Numbered from the stretch's first letter, positions 1-44,351 are shown. The stretch is 64,000 bases of DNA from Camelus bactrianus (GCF_048773025.1 NC_133570.1:21054001-21118000), one strand, 5' to 3'. Program-made: numbers and translations. Notes: generated from the sequence alone by a model not told the origin.

Positions 1-124
1 CAGAGAGTTTCCCTCAAGCTGGGGAAGACTGATAGATGCCTGGGTAGATTGGGAACAACCTCTGAGGCTAGTTATATTTATTTTCTGTGGCATTTAAACT
101 GGAGAGCAGCAAACAATGCCCTTC

Positions 125-300
125 TGGAGTGTGAAATGACATCAGAGATCATTTAATCTAACCCTCAGTTTATCAGTGAACAAAATGAGGCTCATCCTGC
201 CTAAATCCAGGAAGCCTGGACAGCAGCAGAGCCAGGACTGGAACCCACAGCCAACTGAGTCCTTGTCTGAGGCTTTTTATACTGTCCCACGCTGTCTTCC
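125..300 (-). repeat. MIR-like SINE relic
   Basis: The block around AAAATGAGGCTC and GCCAGGACTGGAACCCACA resembles the reverse complement of the MIR core and the region before it. It is strongly diverged and its boundaries are approximate. Confidence 0.45.
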
Positions 301-1514
301 TCAGCCCTGCCTATAGCAGCTCTTCTCACTGGACACCTTTTAGGCCCACATGCCTCTGATGCCTTGACCCTTGGCAGGACCATTGTGAGGGTCAGGTGAT
401 ACTGTGCTTGTGAACATGCTTTGTGAAGTCTAAAACACCAGGCTGTGTGCACATTTGTTATTGTCAAATGGGCTAATAGGCAGAACAGGATACTGAAGGC
501 AGGAAACACTGATACATGGGTCAGAGGTGCCCATTATTGTGATTATCCACGGAGCAGATGCCCGGGACAGAGGGCTAGAAGCTCTGCTGTGTCTCTCCAT
601 GGGGCTAAGGCAGGCCACCTCCTCAGGGTAGGGGAAAAGTCCCTGGGATGTCAGTCAAGGGTAAGGTTCCCAGTGAGTGCAGGAGGGGTATGGGCTTCCA
701 CCTCGTAAGTCTCACGAGCAAGATTAGGGCAAAGGAAGGAAAGGAAAATAGGCTACTCAGGTGACAAGACACCTGGCACCCAGGGGAGGTCTGACAGGAT
801 CAGGGTCTACCACTCTGCTTCGCAGGAAGCAGCACCATTTCCCTGACTGGATTTTCCTTAGAAAGAAGTTTACTGGAGTTTTCTGCTATTTATAAGGCTC
901 AAGATGCAACTCAGGAAGAAAACCATTTGCTTTCTCAGGGCTGGACCTCTTGGCCCTGAGATTATATTGGGCCTCACATTTTTTGTGTGCCCAGTGCCTG
1001 CTGCCCCGGGGTTTGTCCCTGTTCTAGATGAGCTTACAGTTACATGAAACAGTTCCAAAGTTTGCTGTGGGACCTGTAAGTGCAGTCACAGTCTCAGAGG
1101 CAGGAGAGATGAGTGTGCCATGCAGTAGTTGGGGAAGGCTCCTGGTAGGGGTGGCCCTGACCTGCGTCCAAAATGGTGGATGGGACCTGGACAAATGAGA
1201 AGCAGTGGGAAAGCATTTTAGAGGGAGAAATATGTGAGCAAAAACACTGCTTTGCAAAGGTTAGTTTAAAACTCTGGCCTTACATTCAAGTAAGGGAGGC
1301 AAGGGAATCACAGCCTTTTTTTCCAGTTGAATCAGGAGGTTGTAAGGAGCCCTCCAGTCTTTTCAGGACTTGAAGTGAAACTCAAAAAGGAGGAGAGCTG
1401 GAAATACCTGGTAGTGTCCCACTCTATCTAGATGGTTCCTTTGTAAACTCTTCTTAGCTTGTGTTTTTAACTTTATTATGAAGACAGAGAAGAAGGAAAG
1501 GGAGGAGAAAATAA

Positions 1515-1750
1515 AAATTATGGTCCTTACTATTTATTGAGTGCCTACTATTTGCCAAGTGTTTTACTACAGCTAACCCTTATTCCAGCCTTGTAAGGTT
1601 GGTCATATTATTCCCAGTGTACAGATGGAGAAATTGAAACTCATAGAGGTTAAGCAAGGTGTCCTCTGTCACACAGAGGGAATAAGAACTTGAATCCAGG
1701 TCCGTTGGCTGCAAAGTCCATACCCTTGTTCCTATACTCTATTGCCTTTC
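1515..1750 (-). repeat. MIR SINE, antisense
   Basis: TTTATTGAGTGCCTACTATTTGCCA, ACAGATGGAGAAATTGAAACTC and GAACTTGAATCCAGGTC occur in the order of a reverse-complemented MIR, here nearly full length. Ancient mammalian SINE inside an SLC5A1 intron. Confidence 0.8.
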
Positions 1751-2028
1751 AAAGTGGGATTCTCTCCTGGTGGGGACTAGATTGAGGTTACTGTTGAATA
1801 TCAAGTGCATTTCATTTACTTGTGGGCATGGATGATTTTCCTGAAGGGGCAGAATATAGAAGAAAAGACCCTCAAGGATGAATTTGCTAATTATTTTTCC
1901 TTGCTGTGGTCATGTAAAACTTTCTCTCTCTCTCTCTCGATGTTTATGTGTGCATGTATGCTTGCTAGTTATATATATCTGTATAATTCATAGTGATATG
2001 TATTTATTCATGTCAGGCCATTTGTTGA

Positions 2029-6906
<4,878 letters not shown>

Positions 6907-9900
6907 GTCCTGCCTTCTGCTGCAGGCTGTGCTTCTGAAGGCTGGACTCTTTACTATCTTCCTTTAGTTACATCCTGTGGCGCTGAAGGGCCACCAGCCG
7001 GTTGTAAATTTTGTCTAGTTGATAAATGTGTACATTTGTAATTACAGGCTAGCTGCAGAAAAATCAGTGATTTGCTGTTAACTTATATATTTGAGGCCAG
7101 TGTCATACAGTCATCTGTATGTATCAGAGCTGCAGAAGGAAGTCCACTTAATCTGATGTCTAGGAAAAGGCAGATTAAGAAGCTGAAGCCCTGTGATGTC
7201 TGATGCAAGTTTATCTCAGGTAGATTCAGCATGTCAGCATTGCTTGTCATCCTTGAATATTGTTGAACAGTTGCGGTCTCCCTGGTTCCTGCCACTTTCC
7301 CTATCTAACCACCCCACCTCATCTTTTTTTAAAAGAAAAAAAATTCCCTCCTCATAATATCATGTCAAATTTTCCTTAGCACAAGAAAAATGAATCTGAT
7401 AAACTGAGAAATACATTGAAGCTGAGGATGGGAGCTTGATAGGGTCCCTGTCCTGGGTGTTTGCTTTCTGAAGGAGAGGCCTGGGGGTGGCAGTACTTAC
7501 CAAAGGGAAGGACCCAGGTGTCAGCCTCAGGCCAACAGGGAAAGCAGATAATCTTGAGTCAAGGGGGCTTTCTGGTTTTCTAAAAATGTCCACTGTGAAT
7601 TTCTCAGGTTTGAGATTTTATTCATTTTGGCATTTGCTGTGCCTGGAATGTCTTAGCCACTCAGTAGTGTTTGTGGATCAAATGAATGATAAAAGCATTT
7701 GTTTATAAATGCTTGCTTTATTTTTGGTTAACCTTTTCTTATGGCTGCACAGAGTACACACTCTGGTGACTGTAATGAATTGGGCATTTCCAGAGGCTCC
7801 TATTCCTTATGGTGCTGACATTGATATACACAAAGGCTTAGAAGCTGACTCTGTGTCATGTAACAGAGCAGATGGGCCTCATGGGGGCTTCTGTCATCTC
7901 AGAGCAGCTGCATTCTCCTGAAACGTTTAGCCCGAGATTCTCCCCGCTGTGAGTTCACGTGACCACAGCTCTTCCTTTCTGAGGTGTCTTCTTGATTGGT
8001 GATCGTCCATCAACCTAGGATAGGGTGGGTTGTCTCTGTTCCAGGCGGCAGTGCTCAACACTTTTATTTCTTGTGAAATCTGTTTCTTAGAAGGAAATTT
8101 TTAAAATTAAAGTTAAATTTAATGAATTTAATTCTTTTAATTCCAACTGAGAAATAGTAATCATATCGTGTAATATAATCCTGTGGAAGTCATGATATCA
8201 GTATTGACTGCTTTCAGCCTAGTTTAGGAAGGAGCTAGGATCAGAGGTTCTGTGGAGCTGAGAGTGGTTCCTTGGGTGTAAAAATGGTTCAATAGGTAAA
8301 GAATGGCTTGTTCTTGTGAAAAGAAAAGAAAATATTTGATGTGCCCTCATGTTCTCCTTAAGCTAGGCAGAGAAGAGGGAAAAGTAGAGAGTTTCTCATG
8401 GCCAGCATTACTTGGAGCACTGAGTTTTGTGTGGAATTTGTGATATTTTTGAGCTTTGAGAGGATAAAGGGAGAGGACTGAAAGCTGATGGATGGAGCAG
8501 GCATGAAATATGAAATATCTAGATTGTCCTAGGTTCTGTTTCTGACTTTGTCAATGATTCGCTGCGTACATGTGGTAAATTATTTGGTCTATACTGTATT
8601 TTTCTCTTTGAAAAATGGGGACTCTGGTGCTTATAGCATCTACTACCTCCTCTGAGTGTAAGCAGGTACTTTGAAAAGGGGATGGGAGATACATACATGA
8701 AAGATGCCAAACAGATGTCATATTAAGCTACGGTTAGTCCCATATATTAAAATTTGTTACTTTGGTAAAAAATAAAACCATTAAAAAAACCCCATAACAT
8801 CCTGATTTCTTGCTTTCTAGAGATTCTAGACAAAAGACTGACCATCTCTGTGGTGAGCTCTAGTTGGCACAAGATGTGGATTAGGTTGCAGGAGCCAGGA
8901 CAGTTGAGAATAGAATCTAGCAACTTGAACAATTTAACAACATGTAGCAAAGTTTGGAGATGATTTCAACTTCAAACCTCTAGCAAACATGGGGTGAGTA
9001 ACTCTACTTTCAATGCTTAATGTCCCGTTAGAACAGACTGAACCACTTGGGTAACCAGGGCCCAGGAAGTGATAAATTGTACTAGAATAATTTCAGGGAT
9101 ACAGGAAAGAGCTATTCTTTCCCTCAAATGGAAGGTGTTTGTTATGGGGCAGAGTGATTGCTTATTAATGCTTAGTTTATAGAACTGAAAAACAATACCC
9201 TATAAGGCAAAAAAGCTTCTTTAAATCTCTCAAAATGAGAAGGCATGTCTCCTTCCCTGCAGAGTGATGTTGGTCCCGGGGCTTTTGACACCTGGGAGCA
9301 TTTCTTACTTCCATATAACTGAGTCAGGCATTGATGTACTCGTAGAAAACTTTCTACCTTTGAAATGTACTAGAACTCACTTTTTCCTAGTACTGAAATC
9401 ACCATTTCCTAAAAGATCCACTACAGCTTGTTCTGCTTCACAAAAGCAAGCCTTGGGAGAAAAACATATGTGTGCTTAGCTGGAAGAGAGAGATTCCTTA
9501 ACATTACCCCCAACCCAGCCCCAAATTGGATTGCGGTGAAGCAAGTTGTTTGAATGAGGTGCCATTGCCTTGGCGGGTTGGTGGGGATGGAATTAGGGAG
9601 ATGTGGGTAAGGTTAATGGGGAAGCGTTGTTCTACTGGCTCTGGAGCATCCAGGTGAGTGTTGTTCAGTCCCTGAGCCTGCACTGCACCCCTGACCCAGA
9701 CGGCTTTTTCTGTCAGTGCAGCTTCTGTTCTTCTATGATGGCTCTTCCAAGACTCTCAGGACATGGACTATGCTTTCCTGATTTGCGGTACTCCTAGCTT
9801 GAGAGAAGTTGATCCTTGAGTGGACCTGTATTCCTAGATCACACTCAAAGGCCAAATTGTCAAACTAAATACTAGACATTTCAGATTGGCAAACATTCAG

Positions 9901-10184
9901 ATTAGAATGCTGCTGCTTTGCTTCTATTTTCTGATATGCTGTAGTCCAGGAGTCAAGGTGCCCGAGCCCTGGGAGCAGAAGATGCTTTGTCATTCATTCA
10001 TTGTTGAAAACCTGTGATCCAGCCCATCCAAAGGACCTGCACCACCTGCCTTTTCTTGCCCTCATGCTCTGTATGTTCAGTTTGTGATTCTGTTTCTTTT
10101 TGCTGCATGACATCCACTTCAGATTATTTTTCCCACAGGAACCTATGACTTGAAAATCCACAAGATACGTAACTAACTTTTCCT
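6907..10184 (+). other. SLC5A1: SLC5A1 3' UTR and downstream intergenic DNA
   Basis: Non-coding. Human SLC5A1 has a long 3' UTR, so much of this stretch is probably transcribed. ATTAAA (about 8106) and AATAAA (about 8768) are candidate poly(A) signals, but I cannot choose between them. It contains a MIR at 8521-8700. No other gene is visible. Confidence 0.5.
8521..8700 (+). repeat. MIR SINE
   Basis: GGTTCTGTTTCTGACTTTG, ATTATTTGGTCTATACTG and AAAAATGGGGACTCT follow the order of the sense MIR consensus. Strongly diverged. Confidence 0.65.
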
Positions 10185-10585
10185 GTGTTATGGGCTTAAT
10201 TGTGTTCTTTTCCCTCACCCATTCATTTGTTGAAGTCTAACCCCCCCAGAACTTCAGAGTGTGATTCTATTAGGACATAGGGTCTCTAAAGAGATAATTG
10301 AATGAAAATGAGATTACTAGGGTGGGCCTTTATCCGATAAGCGTGATGTTTTTATAAGAAGAGATCAGGACTGCAGGCATACACAGAGGGAAGACCATGA
10401 GAAGACACAGGGAGAAGACGGGCATCTATAAGCCAAAAATAGAGGCTTCAGAAGAAACTGACCCTGTTGACACCTTGACCTTAGACTTCCAGCCTCCAGA
10501 ACTTTGAGAAAATAAATTTTTGCTGTTGAAGACACCCAGTCTGTGGCACTTTGTTATGGCAGCCCTAGTAAAAGCCAGCACTGCT
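10185..10585 (+). mobile_element. Solo LTR fossil, ERVL-MaLR (MLT1-like)
   Basis: Old solo LTR of a mammalian MaLR-type element. It is recognised by TTGAAGTCTAACCCCCC near its 5' end, GAAGACACAGGGAGAAGACG in the middle, and CTTCCAGCCTCCAGAAC with a poly(A) signal and ACCCAGTCTGTGGCACTTTG near its 3' end. No internal region is attached. It is heavily decayed and of ancient mammalian age. The subfamily is uncertain. Confidence 0.6.
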
Positions 10586-11427
10586 CAGTGCCTAGAGGGA
10601 ACTCTCCAGCTAGAAAGAGTTCCCTCCCTGGGAAAGAGAGAGTAGGGTGAGCCATTAGCTTCCCCAGCTTTTAGGGCATGGCATGAAGGAACCACTCTGA
10701 GTTCACCCCATCCAGAAACCAGCAAAGTTGAGACATGCTGGCTAGGAACAAAGAAGGAAAGCAGAGGCTACCACACTGTCGGAACAACAGTGGTGGTTCC
10801 CAGAGACCTGCTCTGCAGAGCATCCCAGCAGTTTCCCCACTGAAGAAAACAGCAGCCAGCAAAACTGCCTTGGACTTCTGTAGATTTCACCATTTTTTTG
10901 CCCTACAGTTATTTGTGTTCACTGATGTCAGCCATCTGAGTGTCTCCCAGCTCCCTCCATACTCTTCCAACCCTCACCCTCAAGGGAATCCAGGACCTGT
11001 GCTGGCAGCCTTCTCAGTCTTCTGTGGCTGTGTGTGAGTTCAAGACATCAGTATAGATCCCTTCAGCTGACCCCCACCTTTGTGTGTGTGCTTGGGGCTA
11101 GCCCCTTCCGCTTTGTTACTTGCATGCCACTGGCCTGATGCCCACCACCTGCCTCCATTGCTGTGTACGTCTGTGGCAAGATCCTGCAGCTACAGAAGTG
11201 CATGCTGACAGCCAGGGCCCTGAGATGATTGTGAGCCCAGATCTAGCTCTGTTTCTCATCACTGGCTTGTACCAATGGGCTAACCTGCAGCTAGCCTCTC
11301 CAGGTGTCACCTGCATAAACTTAGTCTAACTCTCAACACCAGCTTCTACTTCCATGTGACTGTGGCAAGACCTAGCAGCCATGGTAGAGTATGTGGGCAG
11401 TCAGGGCCCTGCCTGGATTTGACTTTT
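10586..11427. other. Intergenic, possible old repeat with internal similarity
   Basis: No gene seen. Two stretches (about 11140-11225 and 11335-11415) share CTGTGGCAAGA and CAGGGCCCTG in the same order. This suggests a diverged tandem duplication or the 5' end of an old L1 leading into the ORF2 fragment that follows. Confidence 0.35.
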
Positions 11428-13165
11428 ATGGATTATATTACAGTCAAAAGGCATAGAATGACTGAATGGATTTTGAAAGAAGACTTAACTATATACTGCC
11501 TACAGGAGACTCACTTCAGCTTCAAGGACACACACAGGCTCAAAGTGAAGGAATGGAAAAAGATATTCCATAAAATAGGAATCAGAATGGAGCAGGGTTA
11601 GCTACATTTATATCAGACAAGTAGACTTCAAGTCAAAAACTATAACAAGAGAAAAAGAAGGTCCTTATATAACGATAAATGGGTAAATTCATCAAGAAGA
11701 CATAACAATTGTAAATACATATACTCCCAACATCAGAGTACCAAAATATATTAAGCAAATACTAACAAATCTGAAAGAGTAACAGACAACAATACAGTAA
11801 TAATAGAGGAATTCAATACTCCACTTTCAACAATGGATAGATCATCCAGACCAGAAATCAGCAAGGAAATACTGGACTTGAACAATGGTTTAGACCAAAT
11901 GGACTTAACAGACATATATAGAAAATTCCATCCAAAAGACAAATCAGCAAGAACCAATCCAAACATATGAGTAATACAATAAATTTGAGTGAATTATATA
12001 AAAAAAAAAAGAAAATTCCATCCAACAGCAGCAGAATACACATTCTTCTCAAGCCACATGGAACATTCTCCAAGATAGATCATGCTAGGTCACAAAACAC
12101 CTCTCAGCAAATTTAAAAATATTGAAATTATACCAAGTATCTTTTCTGACCACAGTGGTGTGAAACTAGAAATAAATTAACAGGAGGAAAATTGGAAAAT
12201 TCACAAATATGTGAAAATTAAACAACATACTCCTAAACAACCAATGGGTCAAAGATGAAATCAAAATGGAAGTTTAAAAATCTTAAAACAAATAAAAATG
12301 GATCCACACATATCAAAACTAATGGGATGTAGCAAAATCAGTGCTAGGAGGGAAGTTTATAGTGATAAATGCTTACATTAAAAAAGGAAATATTTCAAAT
12401 AAGCAACCTAACCTTACACCTCAAGGAACTAGAAAAACAAGAACAGACTGAGGCCAAACTTAGCAGAAGGAAGGCTATAACAAAAATCAGAGCAGAAATA
12501 AATGAAATAGAGAATAGAAAATCAATAGAAAATATCAATAGAATTAAGTGTTTTTTTGAGAAGGTAAACAAAATTGAAAAAACTTTAGCTTGACTTACCA
12601 AGAGAAGAAGAGAGAGAGAGGACTCAAATAAATAAGATGATAACTGAAATAGGAGATATTACAATGGATGCTACAGAAATACAAAGGATTATGAGAGTAC
12701 TATGGGCAATTATACACCAACAAATTGGACAACCTAGAGAAAATGGATAAATTCCTAGAAAAATACAACCTACTAAGTATGAATCATGAAGAGTTACTTG
12801 CTTGTTATTGGTAACAAGTAAAAAGGTTGAATGATAACAAGTAAGGAAACTGAATCAGTAATTAAAAACCTCTCTATAAAGAAAGGCCCAGGATCAGATG
12901 GCTTTACAGGTGAATTTCAACAAACATTTAAAGAATTAATGCCAGTTTTTTTTAAAAACTCTTACAAAAATTTGAAGCAAAGGGAACACTCCCAAACTTA
13001 TTTTATAAGGTCAGCATCACCCTGGTACCAAAGGCAGATAAACACACAAGAAAAGAAAACTACACGTTAATATTCCTGATGAACATTAATTTAAAAAATC
13101 TCAGCAAAATACTAGCACACCAAAATCAGCAGCACAATAAAAGGACCATACACATGATCAAATGG
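11428..13165 (+). mobile_element. Decayed L1 ORF2 fragment
   Basis: An old LINE-1. Near 11490-11560 a frame reads TIYCLQETHFSFKDTH, the endonuclease-domain motif of L1 ORF2. Near 12850-12950 another reads [20 protein letters not shown], from the start of the reverse-transcriptase domain. Frames are broken by many stops and indels, and there is no 3' UTR. Confidence 0.85.
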
Positions 13166-13197
13166 GTTCTCTATTCCGGCATCTTGGCCCGTTCTCT

Positions 13198-13292
13198 TAT
13201 TTCTTTATTTTTAATGGAGGTACTGGAATTGAACGCAGGACCTTGTGCATGCTAAGCACACACTTTACCACTGAGCTATACCCTTCCCTCCT
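13198..13292 (-). mobile_element. Vic-1-type tRNA-derived SINE, antisense
   Basis: TGGAGGTACTGGAATTGAAC, GCAGGACCTTGTGCATGCTAA and CACTGAGCTATACCC are the reverse complement of the Pol III A/B-box head of the camelid Vic-1 SINE. A T-rich run at its left end is the A-tail. It is inserted next to the L1 ORF2 relic. Confidence 0.85.
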
Positions 13293-13849
13293 TAAATACT
13301 TCTTAATGGTTTCACATTAGAAGCTCCATATAAACCAGGGATAAACAAACATCATGTATCAAAGAGGAAATCTCTTGGAATAACTTGTGAGGATAGCATC
13401 CTTGGACATGTGCTTGGTCATTATAGACCATATTCTAGATTATAAGGGTAACATCACATGAAGAGAAGCCTTAGTCTGTCCCTTCCTCTCCAGATGCAGT
13501 ACAATAATCAGACTTGTTTGTCTTTTCCTCATTCATTTATGGGAGCGCTTTCTTTTTCTCATGTCACAATATATTTTTGACTCCATATTTTAATTTCTGT
13601 TTGAACTACCTTTTGATACAAAAACTTCAATGGTTTATTTAAATATGTAGTTTTATCTTTTGTGGTTTCTTGGTTTCCTGTTTTGCTTAAGAATGTAAAC
13701 TGCCAGATAGAAAAACAGAAAAAAGTTATAAATAGGCAACTCACTGAAGTTAAAATCGATGATTAATTAGAGTGCCTATAAGATTTTTCAACAACCAGAT
13801 TAGCAATTTTTGAAAAAGCAACAACTTTTCGTGCTACTAAACACACAGG

Positions 13850-14230
13850 GGGAACAGGTCTACTTGCTCCTTGTTGGCAGGAGTGTGAATTGCCTCAACT
13901 TTTGGGAAAGTAATCTGTCAGTATCTTAAAAATATAAGTAAATGTATCTGCAGCTCAGTTATGCCACTGTGAGAATTCTATCCTGTAGAAATAAAACCAT
14001 CAGTGGGGATCTATGCAACATCATTTGTGGTGGCAAAAAATATTTAAACAGCCTGAAAATCCACCTAAATAGAAAATTGTTAAAATAAATATATCTAATA
14101 TTATAAATTTTTAGGTAGAAATTATAATGAATTCATGTGATCTGCATTTGTTGGGCTTAATGATGCCCACCATGTACTATAAAGAGAGAAAAGTCGATTG
14201 TAAAATAATGTAGAGTTTGAGTACATTCTT
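13850..14230 (+). mobile_element. Old L1 3'-region fragment
   Basis: GCAGGAGTGTGAATTGCCTCAAC, TATGCCACTGTGAGAATTCTATCCT and GGTGGCAAAAAATATTTAAACAGCC follow the order of the 3' part of old mammalian L1 (L1M/L1ME-like). Diverged; ends uncertain. Confidence 0.6.
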
Positions 14231-14946
14231 CAAAACAAAAGAAATAATGGCAGGAAAACCCTAAAAGAGCAAACCATTGAAAGTAATTCATGAAACCCAG
14301 AAACTATAGGTAAAAGATGAAACAATTTGACTAAATAAAAATTAAAGCTTCTTACAGCAAAAAAAAAAAAAAAAAAAAGAACCCATAAAATTAAAAGGCA
14401 AGACATAAGTTTCAAGAAAAATATTTGCAATTCATATGCAAATAATAAAAACACAGACTATCTGAAGAATATCTATAAATGAATTAGAAAATTGGTAAGA
14501 TATATCAGAAAATTCACAGAAAAATATGAATTGCTAGTAAGTATATGTAAGTACATACAATCTCACTAATAAGTGGAGAAAACTGAAATTTAAAAATGAA
14601 ATTAATTTCAATCTTCAAGTTGACAAACATTAAGATTTAAATATATTACTCTGTAATTAAGGATATGAGTAAATAGAAACTTTCATACAGTAATGGTGAA
14701 AGTTTGGACCCAGTGCTCCTAGTTTATGCACATATAGAGTCAGCTCACTGGCTTTCTAAATTATCAACTTTCTTTTTCTTTACTGACACAAAGAAGAGCA
14801 AAAGCTAAAAATCAGACCTATAGTCATCTCATTTAATAAAATTACCAACTGCGTGTCTGCCTTTGCAACACAAAAAACTACACAAGTGAAAAAAATCAAT
14901 GAAAGCATCCTTTGCTTAATAAACATTCTAGTAGCTCAGATAGAGT

Positions 14947-41809
<26,863 letters not shown>

Positions 41810-41833
41810 GGCTGCAGGTGGAGATTTCTCCAT

Positions 41834-43207
41834 CCCACGGCCGGCCGTTTCCTTATACGAGCCCTTGGTTGATCATTAGACTTGATCATTATCAGTCTTG
41901 AGCAGGTGGAATGCACTATCAGAGCCAGCTCCTGGGAAAGAGGACCTTTAAACCTCTTCTCTGAAACTGAGACACTGGCCCTCCAGCAGCCATGCTGGAC
42001 TAAGTGGAGTGTGGGAATGAGGGAGTGAGGGAATGAGAGACTAGAAATGGGATGAGAATTGGAGGTGGAGAGTAGGGTGTCCACTGAGTAGAAAGATAGG
42101 GTCTTGAAGAAGATTTGAGCAGGCTGAGTGAGGACTGGGGAGAGATGAAAGGGACAAGAAGGGGAGAAGGACAGAGGTGAAGGGGCCAAAAGGAGTCGGG
42201 GGATGGGGGTGAGGGTCCTTTACAGAGCAGGAAAGATTCCTGACCAAGGAATTATATTCCTTAGAAGGGAAATAATTTTGCACTTCATGGGTTCTAAAGC
42301 TCTATGCTTCTCTGGAACAGGTATCTGAATCAGGCTTTATTTGTCACATCAGGACCCAGGTGGCCCATGCAGGACAGGGAGGTGGCCCTGTGAGCACTGC
42401 ACGAGGCGGGGTCAGGGCAGGCGGTGCCGTTGGCTGGGTCACAGGTTCAGACGACATGTGAATCAGCCTAAAAGCATGTGATACTGATTCTGAGGACTCG
42501 GATATATAACCAGACGTGGGATTGCCGGATCATACGGTAGTTCTATTTTTAATTTTTTGAGGAGCCTCCATACTGTTTTCAAAGGGCTGTATCTACAGTC
42601 CTACCAGTGGTGCATAAGGGTTCCCTGTTCTCCATGTTCTTGCCACCACTTGTAAGCTCTGGTCTTGTTGTAGAAAGCACCCCTCCCCTCCCTCACCGTG
42701 TCTCTCTTGGTCCTCTCCTTGCCCGCCTTGCCTTTCCCCACCTTCCCACCTTCTGCAGTTGGCACACACAGCAGACTTCTGCCGCTTCCTGGATGTCCCA
42801 TGACCTGACCTTAAATGCTGCAGAAGCTTCATGCTTTCTAGTTCCTCTTCTTACAACGTCCTTTTCACTATCCCTTTAGAGCTAGAACAAGCTCTACCTC
42901 CTCCAGGAGACCCAAATATAAAGAGTCCCATAATAAGAGGCTGTGTTGATTGTTGCAACATTAAGGCCTGGAATAGTGTCTGGCACACTGGAGTCATGAA
43001 AATAAAGTGCATTGCAAACTCCAGGAACCCAGTTAGGATGAGGAAACTCCAGGGCGATCAGGTCTCTGGGGGAGAGGGAGTGCAAGTTGAGCCAGCAGGG
43101 GCTGCTCTGGGGCTTATTGAGGGTAGTCCACTCTTGGCTGCTCCCCGTTGCACGAAGCCCAACCTGAAGGTGGAGACTTTTGCTCACCACTGGGGACTTT
43201 GCAGCTG
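41834..43207. other. SLC5A4 upstream region, border with the IGLV cluster
   Basis: The SLC5A4 promoter should lie here, but I see no certain TATA box. An antisense L1 fragment lies at 42500-42665. No other gene is visible. The first IGLV relic begins at about 43208, only 1.4 kb from the SLC5A4 start. Confidence 0.5.
42500..42665 (-). mobile_element. L1 ORF2-end fragment, antisense
   Basis: ACGTGGGATTGCCGGATCATAC, TTTTGAGGAGCCTCCATACTG and GTCCTACCAGTGGTGCATAAG are the inverted end of L1 ORF2. Confidence 0.8.
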
Positions 43208-43310
43208 TGTCCCCCTGAGGAGGGGCACCAGTGGAGTTGTAGGTGATGCTCTATGAATTATTCAGCAGAAGCCAGGGAGCCCTACTCACTTTTTCTTGAG
43301 GTTTACTGGT
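43208..43310 (+). pseudogene. IGLV relic: CDR1 to FR2 fragment (IGLV5-like)
   Basis: One frame gives LRRGTSGVVGDAL, then a stop, then IIQQKPGSPTHFFLRFT. Compare the IGLV5 type TLSSG..VGD.....WYQQKPGSPPRYLL. The DNA CAGCAGAAGCCAGGGAGCCC is almost identical to FR2 of the V gene at 62.8 kb. No leader, FR3 or recombination signal is attached. It is a broken V segment. Confidence 0.6.
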
Positions 43311-43540
43311 TCTTAAACAATTAGCTTGGTTCTGTGGTCTTCTGTGGTTCAGAATTTTATTTCTTTGGATCCCCAAGGGCATCATTATTGTATCATATTA
43401 TATATATATAAAATACAATGTATAATTTATATTATACCATACCATATTACCTATAATAAGCAATTTATGAACTACTGTTTATTTTATTATACTATACTAT
43501 AATAGTTATTTATTTATTCAGCAGAAGAGTGGTGATTAGG

Positions 43541-43635
43541 TTTGTTTATTTATTTTGAGAGGAGGTACTGGGGGTTTAACCCAGGACCTCGTGCATGCTA
43601 AGAATGTGCCCTACCACTGAGCTATACCCTGCCCC
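43541..43635 (-). mobile_element. Vic-1-type SINE, antisense
   Basis: GAGGAGGTACTGGGGGTTTAAC, CCAGGACCTCGTGCATGCTAA and CACTGAGCTATACCCTGCCCC are the inverted tRNA-like head of Vic-1. T-rich DNA on its left is the A-tail. It lies between the two IGLV relics, about 18 bp before the FR3 piece. Confidence 0.85.
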
Positions 43636-43652
43636 ACTATAATGTATTACAA

Positions 43653-43778
43653 CAGGTGCCTCAGACTTGATTCTCTGGCTCCAGGTCAGGCAGCACGGCC
43701 TCCCAGACCATCTCCGGGCTCCAACCCGAGGATGAGGCTGATTATTACTGCTCAGTGTGGGACGGCAGCCTCAGTGCT
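43653..43778 (+). pseudogene. IGLV relic: FR3 to CDR3 fragment
   Basis: Encodes [20 protein letters not shown] and [16 protein letters not shown], i.e. FR3, the second conserved cysteine and CDR3. [10 protein letters not shown] resembles IGLV10/IGLV1-type genes, not the IGLV5-like piece 350 bp upstream, so the two are probably not halves of one gene. The leader, FR1 and FR2 are missing. The recombination signal is intact. Confidence 0.85.
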
Positions 43779-43817
43779 CACAGTGTTTCAGGCCAGTGGG
43801 GAAGTAAGACACAAACC
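43779..43817 (+). promoter_or_regulatory. V recombination signal (23-bp spacer)
   Basis: Heptamer CACAGTG (43779-43785), exactly 23 bp spacer, nonamer ACACAAACC (one change from ACAAAAACC). Confidence 0.88.
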
Positions 43818-44066
43818 CTGAGCTCCCCCAGCCCTTGGGGGAACTCACAGAGCACCGTTTAATTGGCCCAAGAAAAGAGAAGTCCTGGGTTCCAACTGAC
43901 AATAGTGTGTACTATTCGGGAGCATTAAAAATAATGAATTAAAATGACAGGACCTACACAATTGGTAAAAGAATATTTATCATTTCAATATATTTGTGGC
44001 AACTTAGAGATATATACAGTGACATGCAGTAAAAATCGGTAAAAAGGAATACAAAGTTTAACTAAG

Positions 44067-44070
44067 GGAA

Positions 44071-44101
<31 letters not shown>

Positions 44102-44115
44102 ATATATATATATAT
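44067..44115. repeat. (AAAT)n and (AT)n simple repeat
   Basis: About nine AAAT units followed by AT units. Confidence 0.95.
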
Positions 44116-44351
44116 TTTACAGATTTTTCTTTTCTATTCCAATTAGAGATGCTGGATTCATGTGCTCACAGGGTCCACCTCTCTGACCTTAAGTAACCAT
44201 TCACCAGGGTCATCAGCCACCACCCTCCCCACTTTTTCTGCCCTTGGCTCATGACCTGACATCCGACTCTAGGGAAAAATTACAGCACAAAAAGGACACT
44301 GCTCCTTGTGCTAAGTGTTACCACAGAGAGCAGAGGATGTGGTTCCTGTGG

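Noticed and set aside
43208-43778. One V gene split by the Vic-1 SINE
   Set aside because: The left piece is IGLV5-like and the right piece has an IGLV10/1-type FR3. The DNA between is longer than the SINE and not explained, so two different relics are more likely.
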